Part shown: positions 1 through 8,746 of the stretch, piece by piece | How the letters are laid out: each line of letters begins with the position of its first letter | Position numbering within the stretch: position 1 is the stretch's first letter | From: Denitratisoma oestradiolicum | GTDB lineage: Bacteria; Pseudomonadota; Gammaproteobacteria; Burkholderiales; Rhodocyclaceae | Direction of reading: 5' to 3' | Assembly (NCBI RefSeq): GCF_902813185.1 | Contig: NZ_LR778301.1 | Location: 2,170,001 to 2,234,000, forward strand | DNA: 64,000 nucleotides | The notes under the pieces: generated by a model | What the model saw: the letters and a program-made list of their open reading frames with translations, nothing else | Told to the model about the DNA's origin: nothing | Database searches by the model: none | Translations under genes and position numbers: made by a program

Positions 1-26
1 CTTCCCACGACAGTTCCCCGTGATAT

Positions 27-79
27 CCGAGCGTAGCGAGCCGACTCGACCCCCCCGGAGGGGGGCGAAGGGGGGCGAG
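27..79 (-). repeat. Intergenic repeat, copy A (hairpin plus GAGCGTAGCGAGCCGA)
   Basis: A conserved block GAGCGTAGCGAGCCGA lies beside a G/C hairpin (C-run at 51-56, G-run at 60-65). Read in the direction of the upstream minus-strand DUF35 gene, the hairpin comes first and the conserved block second. Two similar units occur at 8610-8671 and 42481-42540, each just downstream of a stop codon and in the same relative orientation. It may act as a terminator or as a REP-like element; the function is inferred. Confidence 0.55.
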
Positions 80-87
80 TGTTTTCT

Positions 88-501
88 TTAAACCAGTTTG
101 AACTTCCAGGAGGTGAACGCCTTGTCGTCCTCGTGGTAGAGGGTATCGATCACCAACTCCACCTGGGCGCCCACCTGCACCTTCTCCGCGGGATCCACCA
201 TCTGGCCCACCAGGCGCAGACCGCAGTCCAGATCCACCACGCCGATGGCGTAGGACTTGAAGGGCTTGTCGAACTTGTGGGGCGGCGGCGGCGGGAAGTC
301 CGCCACCGAGTAGCTCCAGATCACGCCCTGACCACCGAAGGTCGTGTCTTCCATCTTCGATTCGGCACAACGGGGATTGTGGCAGGCCGCCGCCTTGGGG
401 AAGTAAGGCGTGTTGCAGCTGGTGCAGCGGTTGCCAAAAATCTTGGCGCCGCCCTCTTCGGTAAACAGCCCCGGTACGGCGGGTACGCGTTGTTCGCTCA
501 T
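88..501 (-). CDS. Zn-ribbon/OB-fold acyl-CoA-binding protein (DUF35 family)
   Basis: A 137-residue protein of the DUF35 family. An N-terminal zinc ribbon is visible at about residues 26-45, with C-x2-C (CTSC) followed by CHNPRC. A C-terminal OB-fold region follows and probably binds an acyl-CoA. Such proteins usually partner a thiolase or SCP2-type ketothiolase and support its activity in fatty-acid, steroid or aromatic side-chain degradation. No thiolase lies inside the window; it could be just off the left edge. The start is firm because GAGGAGG sits seven bases before the ATG. The gene lies 15 bases downstream of etfA on the same strand and is probably in one operon with it. The partner thiolase is an inference. 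Confidence 0.85.
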   Translation of the reverse strand: MSEQRVPAVPGLFTEEGGAKIFGNRCTSCNTPYFPKAAACHNPRCAESKMEDTTFGGQGVIWSYSVADFPPPPPHKFDKPFKSYAIGVVDLDCGLRLVGQMVDPAEKVQVGAQVELVIDTLYHEDDKAFTSWKFKLV

Positions 502-516
502 GCTTTTTCCTCCTCG

Positions 517-1474
517 TTAAGCTTTGATAGCCTTGATCAGTTCGGGCAACACATCCAGGCAGTCCGCCACGATGCCGTAACGGGCGTAGCGGTAGATGGA
601 GGCGTCCTTGTCCTTGTTGATGGCGACGATGGTCTTGGCGGCGGAACAGCCGGCCATGTGCTGGCTGGCGCCGGAAATGCCCGCCGCCAGATACAGGCCC
701 GGGCGGGTGATCTTGCCGGTCAGGCCCACCTGGCGGGAGGAGTCGATCCAGCCCTCGTCCACGATGGCACGGGAGCCGCCCACATGCCGCCCAGGGCTTC
801 GGCCAGGGCTTCACCAGGGCATCGTAGTTGGCGGCACTGGCCAGGCCACGTCCGCCGGAGACGATGATCTCGGCATCTTCCAGACGGGGTCCCTCGGCCC
901 GGGGGGCGGAGGTGACCTTGAAGCGTTCTTCCACCGCCGACAGATCCACGGCGATGTCGCGCCGGGCCGGCGTCGTGGCGGTCGCAGCGGCTTCCGCCAC
1001 CAGGGAGGTGGTGACCACGGAGATCACCTTTACCGGCGCGGCCAGTTGATAGACCACATGGGTGTCGCCACCGAAGGCGGTGGCGGTCACGGACAGGGTG
1101 TTGCCGGCCTGGGCCAGGGCGAAGGTGTTCATCACCACCGGCACATTCAGCCGGCCGGCCAGGCGCGGGGCGATCAGGCGGGCCGGGGCGCTCTGGTTGA
1201 AGAGCACGGTGGTGGGTTTGATCTGCTCGCAATACTGGGCCAGGGAGGCCACCAGGGCATCCGGGCCGAAACCGGCGAGCTTGGCGTCGCTGATCACATC
1301 CAGGCTGGCCACGCCGTACTGGCCGGCGATCTGGGCCGCGTCGTTGGCGGCGGGGCCGATCACCACCCAGTTCAGGGCCGCGCCATTGGCGGCGGCGAAC
1401 TGCCGGGCCAGGGTGAGGGCTTCTTCCGTGCCACCCTCGAGGGTGTTACCCCAGGTACATAGAACCACTGTCAT
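517..1474 (-). pseudogene. etfA: Electron transfer flavoprotein alpha subunit, two apparent 1-nt frameshifts
   Basis: The reading frame from the ATG at 1474 gives a good EtfA N-terminal domain (starts MTVVLCTWGNTLEGG) up to about position 809. One base then appears missing between 809 and 808 and another between 783 and 782. The eight or nine codons between them (LAEALGGM) read in a second frame, and the C-terminal FAD domain (GLYLAAGISGASQHMAG, then IVAINKDKDA) reads in a third frame to the stop at 517. Restoring one G at each site gives a continuous protein of about 319 residues. EtfA with EtfB carries electrons from acyl-CoA dehydrogenases to the quinone pool. Both losses fall at runs of identical bases, so sequencing or assembly error is at least as likely as a dead gene. 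AAGGA precedes the start. The gene is followed closely by the DUF35 gene. Confidence 0.85.
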
Positions 1475-1808
1475 AGTGCGGATTCCTTGCAAAAATTACC
1501 CGATCCCAGAGTCTAATGGACTCCCCTGGCGCCCTTGCTATCCCCGCGCTTCCAATTCGGCCTTTGACATTTCATTTGCGGACAGGCTCTGTCTCCATCG
1601 GCCAGGAGCGACGCCTCTCTCCACGGCGATCCGGCCCTGCCGGCACCTTCCTTGCCGTAGCCCCCTCAGCATCCCCTTCACAGGCCATCGGCCAGATTGA
1701 GGACCGTAGGAGAATGCCTTTAGATTTGTATCATATCTGGACATTCCAGGGAGCATCGCGGTATATTTCACCGCCTCTGCCCTTCACCTCTCCTCGCCCC
1801 CGGTTGCC
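1475..1808. other. Intergenic region between divergent etfA and araC-type gene
   Basis: This 334-base gap must hold the promoters for both divergent genes. Short open frames inside it have no credible start signals or composition. I see no clear operator palindrome or sigma-70 box that I would defend. Confidence 0.5.
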
Positions 1809-2846
1809 ATGTCCGATCACCTGAAGTCCCCCAGCCGGCTCAGTTTCTACCTGGACTGCATGCGCAGCCGGGGCTTTACGGCCGAGCAGGTGCTGGCCGG
1901 CACGGGCCTGGACCTCAACCGGCTTCAGGACCCGTCCCGGCGCATCCTGCCCGCCCAGTTCCGCCGCACCATCCAGAACATGCTGGACCTGACCGGGGAC
2001 CCCTATCTGGGCATCGCCGTGGGGGCGGAGTTCAAGATCAGCAACCTGGGCATCCTGGGCTATGCCGCCCTCAGTTCCGCCACCCTGAAGCAGTCCAGCG
2101 AGGTCTTCAACAAGTACGGCGCCTTGAACGACATGATCGTCCATGCCGTGGGCCATATCCAGGGCGGACGCTGGTTCTTCGAGGTGCGGGATTCCTATCT
2201 GCTGGGGGACCTGATGCGCTTCGCGGTGGAGGAGTTCATCAGCCGCACCATGGAGCTCTCTTCCAGCCTGACCAATCGGCCCTTCCCGGTACTGGAGTTG
2301 CACGTCACCTATCCGGCGCCGGCCGACCTGACGCCCTATATGCGGCGCTTCAATTGCCCCCTGTATTTCAGCCAGCCGAAGAACATCGTGGTCTTCGACA
2401 TCAACCGGCTCCAGGACCCCATCAGCCTCGCCAACGAGGAGGTCTTCAAGCTCTGCGAGCGTCAGTGCCAACTGCTGGTGTCCCAAAAGGAAGACCGGGA
2501 CCTGCTCTCCAACCGGATCCGCAACTACCTGGTCAAGAACCCCGGCAAGTTCCCCTCCCTCGAGGACATGGCCGAGCGCCTCAACATGGGCTCCCGCACC
2601 CTCCGCCGATGGCTCGTCCGCGAAAACGTCACCTACCAACAGATCCTCGACGACACCCGCCGCGAACTCGCCATCCAGTACCTCCAGTACACCTCCCTCA
2701 CCCCCAAGGAAATCGGCTTCATCCTCGGCTACTCCTCCGTCTCCAACTTCCGTAGAGCATTCAAATCATGGACCAGCAAAAAACTCACCGACTTCAGAGA
2801 CAACGACAACACAGAAAATGTGGAGGATGAGGTCGAGGAGGAATGA
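1809..2846 (+). CDS. AraC-family transcriptional regulator
   Basis: A 345-residue regulator. Residues about 20-200 resemble the arabinose-binding-like sensor domain found in OruR/ArgR-type AraC proteins. Residues about 235-330 form the two-helix-turn-helix AraC DNA-binding domain, with the typical segments MAERLNMGSRTLRRWL and PKEIGFILGYSSVSNFRRAFKSW. The tail is unusually acidic (EDEVEEE). It is divergent from etfA and convergent with the molybdenum hydroxylase operon, so it may control one of these catabolic units in response to a pathway intermediate. The ligand cannot be read from the sequence. No strong ribosome site precedes the ATG, so the start is less certain than the frame. Confidence 0.88.
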   Translation: MSDHLKSPSRLSFYLDCMRSRGFTAEQVLAGTGLDLNRLQDPSRRILPAQFRRTIQNMLDLTGDPYLGIAVGAEFKISNLGILGYAALSSATLKQSSEVFNKYGALNDMIVHAVGHIQGGRWFFEVRDSYLLGDLMRFAVEEFISRTMELSSSLTNRPFPVLELHVTYPAPADLTPYMRRFNCPLYFSQPKNIVVFDINRLQDPISLANEEVFKLCERQCQLLVSQKEDRDLLSNRIRNYLVKNPGKFPSLEDMAERLNMGSRTLRRWLVRENVTYQQILDDTRRELAIQYLQYTSLTPKEIGFILGYSSVSNFRRAFKSWTSKKLTDFRDNDNTENVEDEVEEE

Positions 2847-2958
2847 CGGGTGGCGGAACCAGGAGCATTGAATCCCAATGCTCCTGACACCTTTGACACC
2901 TTATTTTCCATGCCAAACCGATGGGCTGAAACATTTCCCGCCATGACAATCCTTCGCT

Positions 2959-5367
2959 TTATCGGGCCTGTTGCAAGACCTTCCAGACCCGATGGGGCGA
3001 GGCCGGGGTTTCACGGATATCGACCCCCAGGGGCGCAAGGGCGTCATTGATAGCGCACATCAGGGCGGCCGGTGTGGTATGAATGGCCCCCTCGCCGCAA
3101 CCCTTCGCGCCCAGAGGCGAAAAGGGAGAAGGGGTGACCACCATGCTTTTCTCAGCCATAGGCACCTCGTGGATGGTAGGCATCAGGTAATCCACAAAGG
3201 TGGTGACCAGGGGCTGGCCCTGGTCGTCATAAACATATTCCTCGAACAGCGCCGCCCCCACCCCCTGGGCCAGGCTACCCTGGATCTGGCCTTCCACCGA
3301 GGCGGGGTTGATTCGGGTGCCACAATCATCCACCAGGAAATACTTGAGAATCTCGGTGCGCCCCGTGGCCCGATCCACTTCAACCTGTACCACGTGAGTG
3401 GCATTGGCGGCCGTCAGATAGCTTTTGCAACGCCCTTGATCATCGGGTGCTGTGCGACCCGGGCCGGTCCACACGAAGGTGGCCTCGGGACAGGGCTCCA
3501 CGCCCGGGGGCAGGAGGTCGCTGCGGGACAGCATGGTGCCAGCGACTTCCGCGAGACTCATGCCGATGGCCGGATTGGCCTTCAGTTGCAGTCGACCATC
3601 CATGAGTTCCACCTGGTCCGACGTGGTGTGCATCAGATGAGCCACCACTTGACAGAAAGTGGCCCGGAGTTTCTCGCAGGCCCCCAGGATAGCGCCAGTC
3701 ACAGCAGTACCCAAGCGGCTGCCCCCTTGGCCGAAGTGGGGCATAGCCACGTCGGTAGAGGCTGTTGCAATCTTGACGGCGTTCATTTCCACGCCCAGAT
3801 AGTCGGCCACCACCTGGGCCGCCACAGTGAACTGGCCCTGGCCCTGGAGATTGAAGCCCACGGCCACGGTGACGTTGCCGAGTACATCCACAGCGACCTT
3901 GACACCCTCGGGCACACCTACACCCGGCACCCCCACAGTGGCATAGGCATTCCAGTCGAAAACGCCGGGCTCCACGGTGCTGACGACCCCGATGCCCATC
4001 AGGCGTCCTTCAGCCCGGGCCTTGACCTGTTCGGTCCTCAAGGCCTGGTAGTCGGCCATGGTCAGCACCTTATCCAGTACGGCTTCGTAGTCGCCACTGT
4101 CGTATTCGTTGCCGCTGGGGATGGTGTAGGGAAACTGATCCTTGCGAATATAGTTCTGGCGCCGCAGTTCGGCCGGATCCTTGCCCAGCTTGCGCGCTGT
4201 CATATCCACCAGGGATTCAAGTACGAAAAAATGGGGAGGAGGTCCGTAGCCCCGGTAAGGATAGGTGGGTGCTCGGTTGGTGGCCACCAAGGTCAGGTCG
4301 TAGGCAGCCGCCTCGATCCGGTAGGGACCGGTGAAGGCCGCCAGAGGCTTGGCCGCTGAAATGGTGCCGTAGCCCTCGGCGCCGGCCCCCTGATCATCCA
4401 CCAGACGGACCTTGAAGCCGGTAATGGTGCCGTCAGCCTTTACCGCCAGGTCTGCCTCGTAGTAGCGGTCCCAGGACTGGCCGCCACCGGCCAGCAGATA
4501 CTCCATGCGGTCTTCGATGTATTTCACCGGCCGGCCATCGGCCTTGCGAGACAGCAGCGCGGCGATGTCGGTGCCTCGGGGCCCCCCCTTGCCACCGAAG
4601 CCGCCACCCTGGGCATGGGTGATGATCTTGACCTTGTTGGCCGGCAGGTTCAAGGATGCGCCCCGGCCCAGGGACATGAAGCGCGGGGTCTGATAGGAGC
4701 CACGACAGGTCAGGCTATGGTCCGTCAGGTCCCATTGGCAGATGCAGCCGAAGGTTTCGGTGGGATTGGCCCCCACCCGATTCCAGCGGAAGGTGTTGCT
4801 GATCACATGGTCCGCTTCGGCGAAAACCTTGTCCACCTCGCCCCAGTTGTAGGTACGGCTCTGGATCACGTTGGTGCCCCGCTCCTCGAAGAGCACGGGG
4901 GCGCCGGGGGCCATGGCCTCGGTGGGGTTCACCACCGGTGGCAGCAGTTCGTATTCCACCTGGATCAGTTCCAGGGCGTCCTCCGCCAGGTAGCGGCTGT
5001 CGGCGGCCACGGCCGCCACCGGCTCGCCCACGAAGCGGACCTTGTCCACCGCCATGCAGTAGGCCCCCCAACCTTCCGGGGCCGTGAACACCGGGTTGCA
5101 CCAGCGCTTGACATCCTCGCCGGTCAGCACTGCATGAACCCCGGGCATTGCCAGGGCGGCACTGGCATCGACGCTGACGATGCGGGCATGGGGATGGGTG
5201 CTGCGCAGAATGGCGCAGTGGAGCATGCCCGGCAGGGACAGGTTGTCGATGAACTCGACGGTGCCCGTCACCAGGCCCGGGTCTTCAATTCGATTGACCT
5301 CCTTGCCCACAAAACGGGGCGCTGTCGTCGGCAGGTGTTCAGGGAGTTTTGGAATCTCGATCGTCAT
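2959..5367 (-). CDS. Xanthine dehydrogenase family molybdopterin-binding (large) subunit
   Basis: An 802-residue catalytic subunit of the xanthine oxidase/CO dehydrogenase family. It holds the molybdenum cofactor and hydroxylates a carbon centre with oxygen from water. The N-terminal a/b-hammerhead domain (GTVEFIDNLSLPGMLH) is followed by the cofactor-binding domains, with GGGFGGKGG near residue 270 and the C-terminal catalytic glutamate motif KGCGEGAIHTTPAALM. The active-site loop reads YPYRGYGPPPHFF, unlike AYRCSFR of true CO dehydrogenase (CoxL form I), so the substrate is probably an aromatic or other organic compound. The ATG at 5367 is chosen; a TTG at 5412 would overlap the upstream stop and add 15 unusual residues. 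It is the third gene of an FAD - FeS - Mo operon. The substrate is unknown. Confidence 0.9.
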   Translation of the reverse strand: MTIEIPKLPEHLPTTAPRFVGKEVNRIEDPGLVTGTVEFIDNLSLPGMLHCAILRSTHPHARIVSVDASAALAMPGVHAVLTGEDVKRWCNPVFTAPEGWGAYCMAVDKVRFVGEPVAAVAADSRYLAEDALELIQVEYELLPPVVNPTEAMAPGAPVLFEERGTNVIQSRTYNWGEVDKVFAEADHVISNTFRWNRVGANPTETFGCICQWDLTDHSLTCRGSYQTPRFMSLGRGASLNLPANKVKIITHAQGGGFGGKGGPRGTDIAALLSRKADGRPVKYIEDRMEYLLAGGGQSWDRYYEADLAVKADGTITGFKVRLVDDQGAGAEGYGTISAAKPLAAFTGPYRIEAAAYDLTLVATNRAPTYPYRGYGPPPHFFVLESLVDMTARKLGKDPAELRRQNYIRKDQFPYTIPSGNEYDSGDYEAVLDKVLTMADYQALRTEQVKARAEGRLMGIGVVSTVEPGVFDWNAYATVGVPGVGVPEGVKVAVDVLGNVTVAVGFNLQGQGQFTVAAQVVADYLGVEMNAVKIATASTDVAMPHFGQGGSRLGTAVTGAILGACEKLRATFCQVVAHLMHTTSDQVELMDGRLQLKANPAIGMSLAEVAGTMLSRSDLLPPGVEPCPEATFVWTGPGRTAPDDQGRCKSYLTAANATHVVQVEVDRATGRTEILKYFLVDDCGTRINPASVEGQIQGSLAQGVGAALFEEYVYDDQGQPLVTTFVDYLMPTIHEVPMAEKSMVVTPSPFSPLGAKGCGEGAIHTTPAALMCAINDALAPLGVDIRETPASPHRVWKVLQQAR

Positions 5368-5408
5368 GATTTTTTTCCGCTTCCATTTATCTGGTGCTAA
5401 GGGGAGGT

Positions 5409-5903
5409 TCAAGCGACCTGAGCGTCGCGCATTTTAGAAGCGGCGAGTTTGACGGAGGCCATGATGGACTGGTAGCCGGTGCAACGGCAGAGGTTGCCGC
5501 CGAGGGCTTCCTTGATGTCGTGCTCGGAGGGGTCTGGGTTGTTACGGAGGAGTTCGAGGGTGGTCATGATGAACCCTGGGGTGCAGAAGCCGCACTGAAG
5601 GCCGTGAGCCTCGACGAAGGCCTGCTGGATAGGATGGAGGCTGCCGGTCTGGCGGTTGCGCAGGCCCTCGATGGTGGTGATCTCTGCGCCATCGGCCTGA
5701 ACTGCCAGGGTCAGGCAGGAACGAGCCGAACGGCCGTTGATCAGCACGGTGCATACCCCGCAGATGCCATGCTCACAGCCCACATGGGTGCCGCCCAAGG
5801 CCAGTTCATGGCGCAGGAAATCCACCAGGGTCAGGCGGGGTTCCACGTCCCGCTCGTAGCGAGTGCCATTGACCGTGACGCTCACGGTTTGCTTTGTCGT
5901 CAT
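5409..5903 (-). CDS. (2Fe-2S)-binding small subunit of molybdenum hydroxylase
   Basis: A 164-residue electron-transfer subunit with two [2Fe-2S] clusters. The N-terminal plant-ferredoxin-like cluster is marked by CEHGICGVC and a later Cys in SCLTLAV. The C-terminal cluster is marked by CGFCTPG and CRCTGY. Length and cysteine spacing match CoxS/XdhC-type small subunits such as HcrC. It passes electrons from the molybdenum site to the FAD subunit. It lies between the FAD subunit (32 bases upstream) and the large subunit (41 bases downstream), all on one strand. Confidence 0.94.
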   Translation of the reverse strand: MTTKQTVSVTVNGTRYERDVEPRLTLVDFLRHELALGGTHVGCEHGICGVCTVLINGRSARSCLTLAVQADGAEITTIEGLRNRQTGSLHPIQQAFVEAHGLQCGFCTPGFIMTTLELLRNNPDPSEHDIKEALGGNLCRCTGYQSIMASVKLAASKMRDAQVA

Positions 5904-5935
5904 CAGGAATTCCTCTTGAGTGTCGTGTGCGCTAC

Positions 5936-6811
5936 TTACCCCAGCCGGCCGGCGGCTTCCGCCAGACAGCGCTCCAGCAGAGTCTTGACCAGTTGCCGGC
6001 GGTAGCTCGCCGAAGCGTGGATGCAGGTCATGGGTTCGACCAGTTCCGCGGCGCCGAGGGCAGCGGCGTTCGTAAAATTTGTCGCGTTCAGGGCCTGGCC
6101 CACCAAAGCCGCCTCGGCCTGGGGCAGGCGCACCGCCGTGGCATTCACCCCGAAGGCGGCGATCCGCGCTGCCGTACAGATCCCGCCACTGGCTTGCAGG
6201 GTCAGGGCCACCCCGGCCAGGGCCAGATCGCCGTTCCGGCGGGCCATCTCCTGAATCGCCCAGCCCGTCCCCGGCGCCATCACCGGCATCCGTACCTCGG
6301 TGAGAATCTCGTTTGTCTCCAGACTGGTGGTCATGTAAGTCACGAAGAACTCTTCCGCCGGAATGCTCCGCTCGCCCCCCGGACCCACGGCCTTGAATTC
6401 CATGTCCAGCACCAGGGCCACAGCCGGATACTCGGAGGCCGGATCGGCATGGGCAAAGGACCCGCCCACGGACCCCCGGTTGCGGATCTGCCGATGACCC
6501 ACCAGTTCCGTGGCGGCATGGAACAGGGGCTGCTTCTGCTGCACCAGGGGCGACTCCGCCGCCAGTTGCTTGGGCTCCATGGCGCCGATGACGATGGTGC
6601 CAGCGTCTTCCCGGATGCCGGTGAGTCCGGCCACCTGACGCAGATCGATCAGCACCTCGGGGCGGGCAACGCGCAGGGCCAGCATGGGCATCAGGCTCTG
6701 ACCACCGGCCAGCACCTTGGCGTCGATGCCATCATCTTCGTACTGCTGGAGGAGGCGCACCGCCTCGGCCAGGGTGGCCGGAGCATGGTAGTCAAAAGGG
6801 GCCGGCTTCAT
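5936..6811 (-). CDS. FAD-binding medium subunit of molybdenum hydroxylase
   Basis: A 291-residue FAD-binding subunit of the CoxM/HcrB type. It begins MKPAPFDYHAPATLAEAV and holds the FAD-binding motifs AGGQSLMPML near residue 36 and NRGSVGGSFAHADP near residue 110. The C-terminal region is the CO dehydrogenase flavoprotein domain. It is the first gene of the three-subunit operon, so the operon promoter should lie in the gap to 7155. The 4Fe-4S insert of 4-hydroxybenzoyl-CoA reductase is not evident, which argues for a hydroxylase or dehydrogenase direction rather than that reductase. Confidence 0.92.
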   Translation of the reverse strand: MKPAPFDYHAPATLAEAVRLLQQYEDDGIDAKVLAGGQSLMPMLALRVARPEVLIDLRQVAGLTGIREDAGTIVIGAMEPKQLAAESPLVQQKQPLFHAATELVGHRQIRNRGSVGGSFAHADPASEYPAVALVLDMEFKAVGPGGERSIPAEEFFVTYMTTSLETNEILTEVRMPVMAPGTGWAIQEMARRNGDLALAGVALTLQASGGICTAARIAAFGVNATAVRLPQAEAALVGQALNATNFTNAAALGAAELVEPMTCIHASASYRRQLVKTLLERCLAEAAGRLG

Positions 6812-7154
6812 CGTGGTTTCCCGAAATCAAAGGTCGAACAGGGCAAGGGGCACCGGGATTCCCCGGGGATCATGGGGACACCGCGGCTCATGGCCACAAA
6901 ACACCCCCAGCCGATCAATGGGAGCGTAGTCTAATGCCATCGGTGCCCCCGGCCAATCGCCGTCGATTTCACAGGACGAATCGGATCAGGACTATCCAGG
7001 TTCATTTCAGGACAGCGCCCTGCCAGAGCGCCCTTCCGGGGCAGGGAGGGGCTTCATTTTTGTGGCCGGAGCCGCTAGATTGTCGGCCTGATCCGGGTGG
7101 GGAGATTCGTCTTCCGCGCCCTCGCATCCATCGAACCCGTAAGAGGAGTTTTTC
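6812..7154. other. Intergenic region between divergent hydroxylase operon and NMO gene
   Basis: This 343-base region carries the divergent promoters. A short inverted repeat, CCCTGCC at 7018-7024 and GGCAGGG at 7040-7046, is followed by a short T-rich stretch near 7054-7061. Nothing else is convincing. The downstream gene has a good ribosome site (GAGGAG). Confidence 0.4.
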
Positions 7155-8251
7155 ATGAGCGGTCCGCTGCATACCCAACTGTGCGAGAAACTGGGCATCG
7201 AGTATCCCGTCGTCGCCTTCACCCACTGCAAGGACGTGGCGGTAGCGGTGATCAACGCCGGCGGCTTCGCCGTCCTGGGCGAGGCCCTGCACACCCCCGA
7301 CCAGATCGCCGCCGACATCAAGTGGATTCGCGAACGCATCGGCGGCAAGCCCTTCGGCATCGATCTGGTACTGCCGTCCTCCGTGGCCGAGGAACAGAGC
7401 GTCGACGAACTGCTGGCCATGATCCCCCAGGGCCATCGGGATTTCGAGCAGATGATCAAGCGGAAGTACAACGTGCCCGATCCCAAGATCGCTCCCGATA
7501 TCCACCACTGGGGCGGCCTCGACCAGAAGCGCGCCCTGGCCCAACTGGATGTGGTGTTCGACGAGCGGGTGCCGGTGTTCGCCTCCGGGCTGGGTTCCCC
7601 CGCCTTCCTGTTGAAGCGCGCTCACGATCTGGGCATGCAGGTCTGGGGTCTGGTGGGCAAGCCCCGCCAGGCCAAGAAGCAGATCGAGGCCGGCACCGAC
7701 GTGATCATCGCCCAAGGCTATGACGCGGCCGGCCATACCGGCAACATCGGCACCTTCTCCATCGTGCCCCAGGTGGTGGACCAGGCCCGCGGCACCGGCG
7801 TGCCCGTGATCGCCGCCGGCGGCGTGACCACCGGCCGCCATCTGGCCGCCGCCCTGGCCCTGGGTGCCGACGGCGTGTGGACCGGCTCCCTGTGGCTGGC
7901 CTCCCGCGAATCCGACGTCAATCTGCCCCTCAAGGAGCGTCTGATCGAGGCCGAGACCGACGACACGGTTCTCTCAACTGCATCTCCGGCTACACCATGC
8001 GCACGACCCGCTCTCCCTGGCACGACGAATGGCTCAGCGATGCAGCTCCCGAGCCCCTGAAGCCGCCCCTGCAGATGATCCTGTCCTCCAACTACATCCA
8101 GGGCTCCCTGGACTACCAGCGCAAGGACCTGATGACCGAAGCCGCCGGCCAGGGCATCCACTACGTGAAGGAAATGAAGCCCGCGCGTCAGATCCTGTCC
8201 GACATCGTCGAGGAAGCCCTCGATGTCTTCGACCGCTTCGCCGACGCCTGA
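7155..8251 (+). pseudogene. Nitronate monooxygenase-like NAD(P)H-dependent flavin oxidoreductase, one apparent frameshift
   Basis: The N-terminal 270 or so residues form a TIM-barrel FMN enzyme of the 2-nitropropane dioxygenase/nitronate monooxygenase family. The phosphate-binding motifs GYDAAGHTGN and AAGGVTTGRHLAAALALGADGVWTGS are clear. Near position 7974 the frame breaks: the first frame runs into unrelated residues and would stop at 8060. The true C-terminus (NCISGYTMRTTRSPW, ending DVFDRFADA) continues one frame over to the stop at 8251. A single lost C in a TCC codon would explain this. With the repair the protein is about 365 residues. Related flavoproteins occur in fatty-acid and steroid gene clusters, sometimes acting on enoyl or keto compounds, so the substrate is open. 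The start has an AGGAG site. Confidence 0.85.
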
Positions 8252-8552
8252 GGCCCCCTCGGGCGATGACCTGCCGTTCCGGAGTGGGTTCACGCCGGAA
8301 TTGCAGGGCCAGCGGGCCGAGTGCGACGGCGGGCGCCCTATCGAGGGCACCAAGTATGCCGGTCGGCAGGAGTTCACCGGTACCCTGACCGGGGCCTACC
8401 GGGACTTCGGTCCCTATCCCTGGCGCTGGTACCTGCTGGCCCAACTGACCCGCAAGCCTCCAGGTTTCGCCTATGAGGCGGTCTGGTGCGATGCGGACAG
8501 CCTGACCCTGATCGACGAGAATGGCCGTCCCCTGGATGTGACCCTCGATTAA
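8223..8552 (+). CDS. Small hypothetical protein
   Basis: A 109-residue frame that overlaps the last 29 bases of the upstream flavoprotein gene, which suggests translational coupling. It is soluble-looking, with no signal peptide or membrane segment. The middle is aromatic-rich (YRDFGPYPWRWYLL) and the C-terminus reads like a small beta structure (SLTLIDENGRPLDVTLD). I do not recognise the family. A downstream start in the same frame is possible because the first 20 residues are low-complexity. Confidence 0.6.
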   Translation: MSSTASPTPEAPSGDDLPFRSGFTPELQGQRAECDGGRPIEGTKYAGRQEFTGTLTGAYRDFGPYPWRWYLLAQLTRKPPGFAYEAVWCDADSLTLIDENGRPLDVTLD

Positions 8553-8609
8553 CGCTCATGGAAGCCGATTTCTCGCCCCTGTCCATGAAATACGCGAAAG
8601 GCAGGAAGG

Positions 8610-8671
8610 CCCACCCCCTCCCGGCCTCCCCCTCTCTGGGGGAGGTGACGATGCCGGCTCGCTGCGCTCGT
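8610..8671 (+). repeat. Intergenic repeat, copy C
   Basis: A hairpin with arms CCTCCCCC (8625-8632) and GGGGGAGG (8638-8645) is followed by CCGGCTCGCTGCGCTCG. This is the same arrangement as the copies at 27-79 and 42481-42540 when each is read in the direction of the gene upstream of it. It lies between the small hypothetical gene and etfB. Confidence 0.55.
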
Positions 8672-8746
8672 AAATTTGACTTGCCGTTTCAATTCGCTGT
8701 TTCAAGTTAACCCCGCCGAACCAGATTTATCCCGGAGATTCTCCCT

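Noticed and set aside
596..1462. 288-codon plus-strand open frame over etfA
   Set aside because: It is antisense to a clear EtfA coding sequence and its translation is low-complexity Gly/His/Arg, typical of GC-rich shadow frames.
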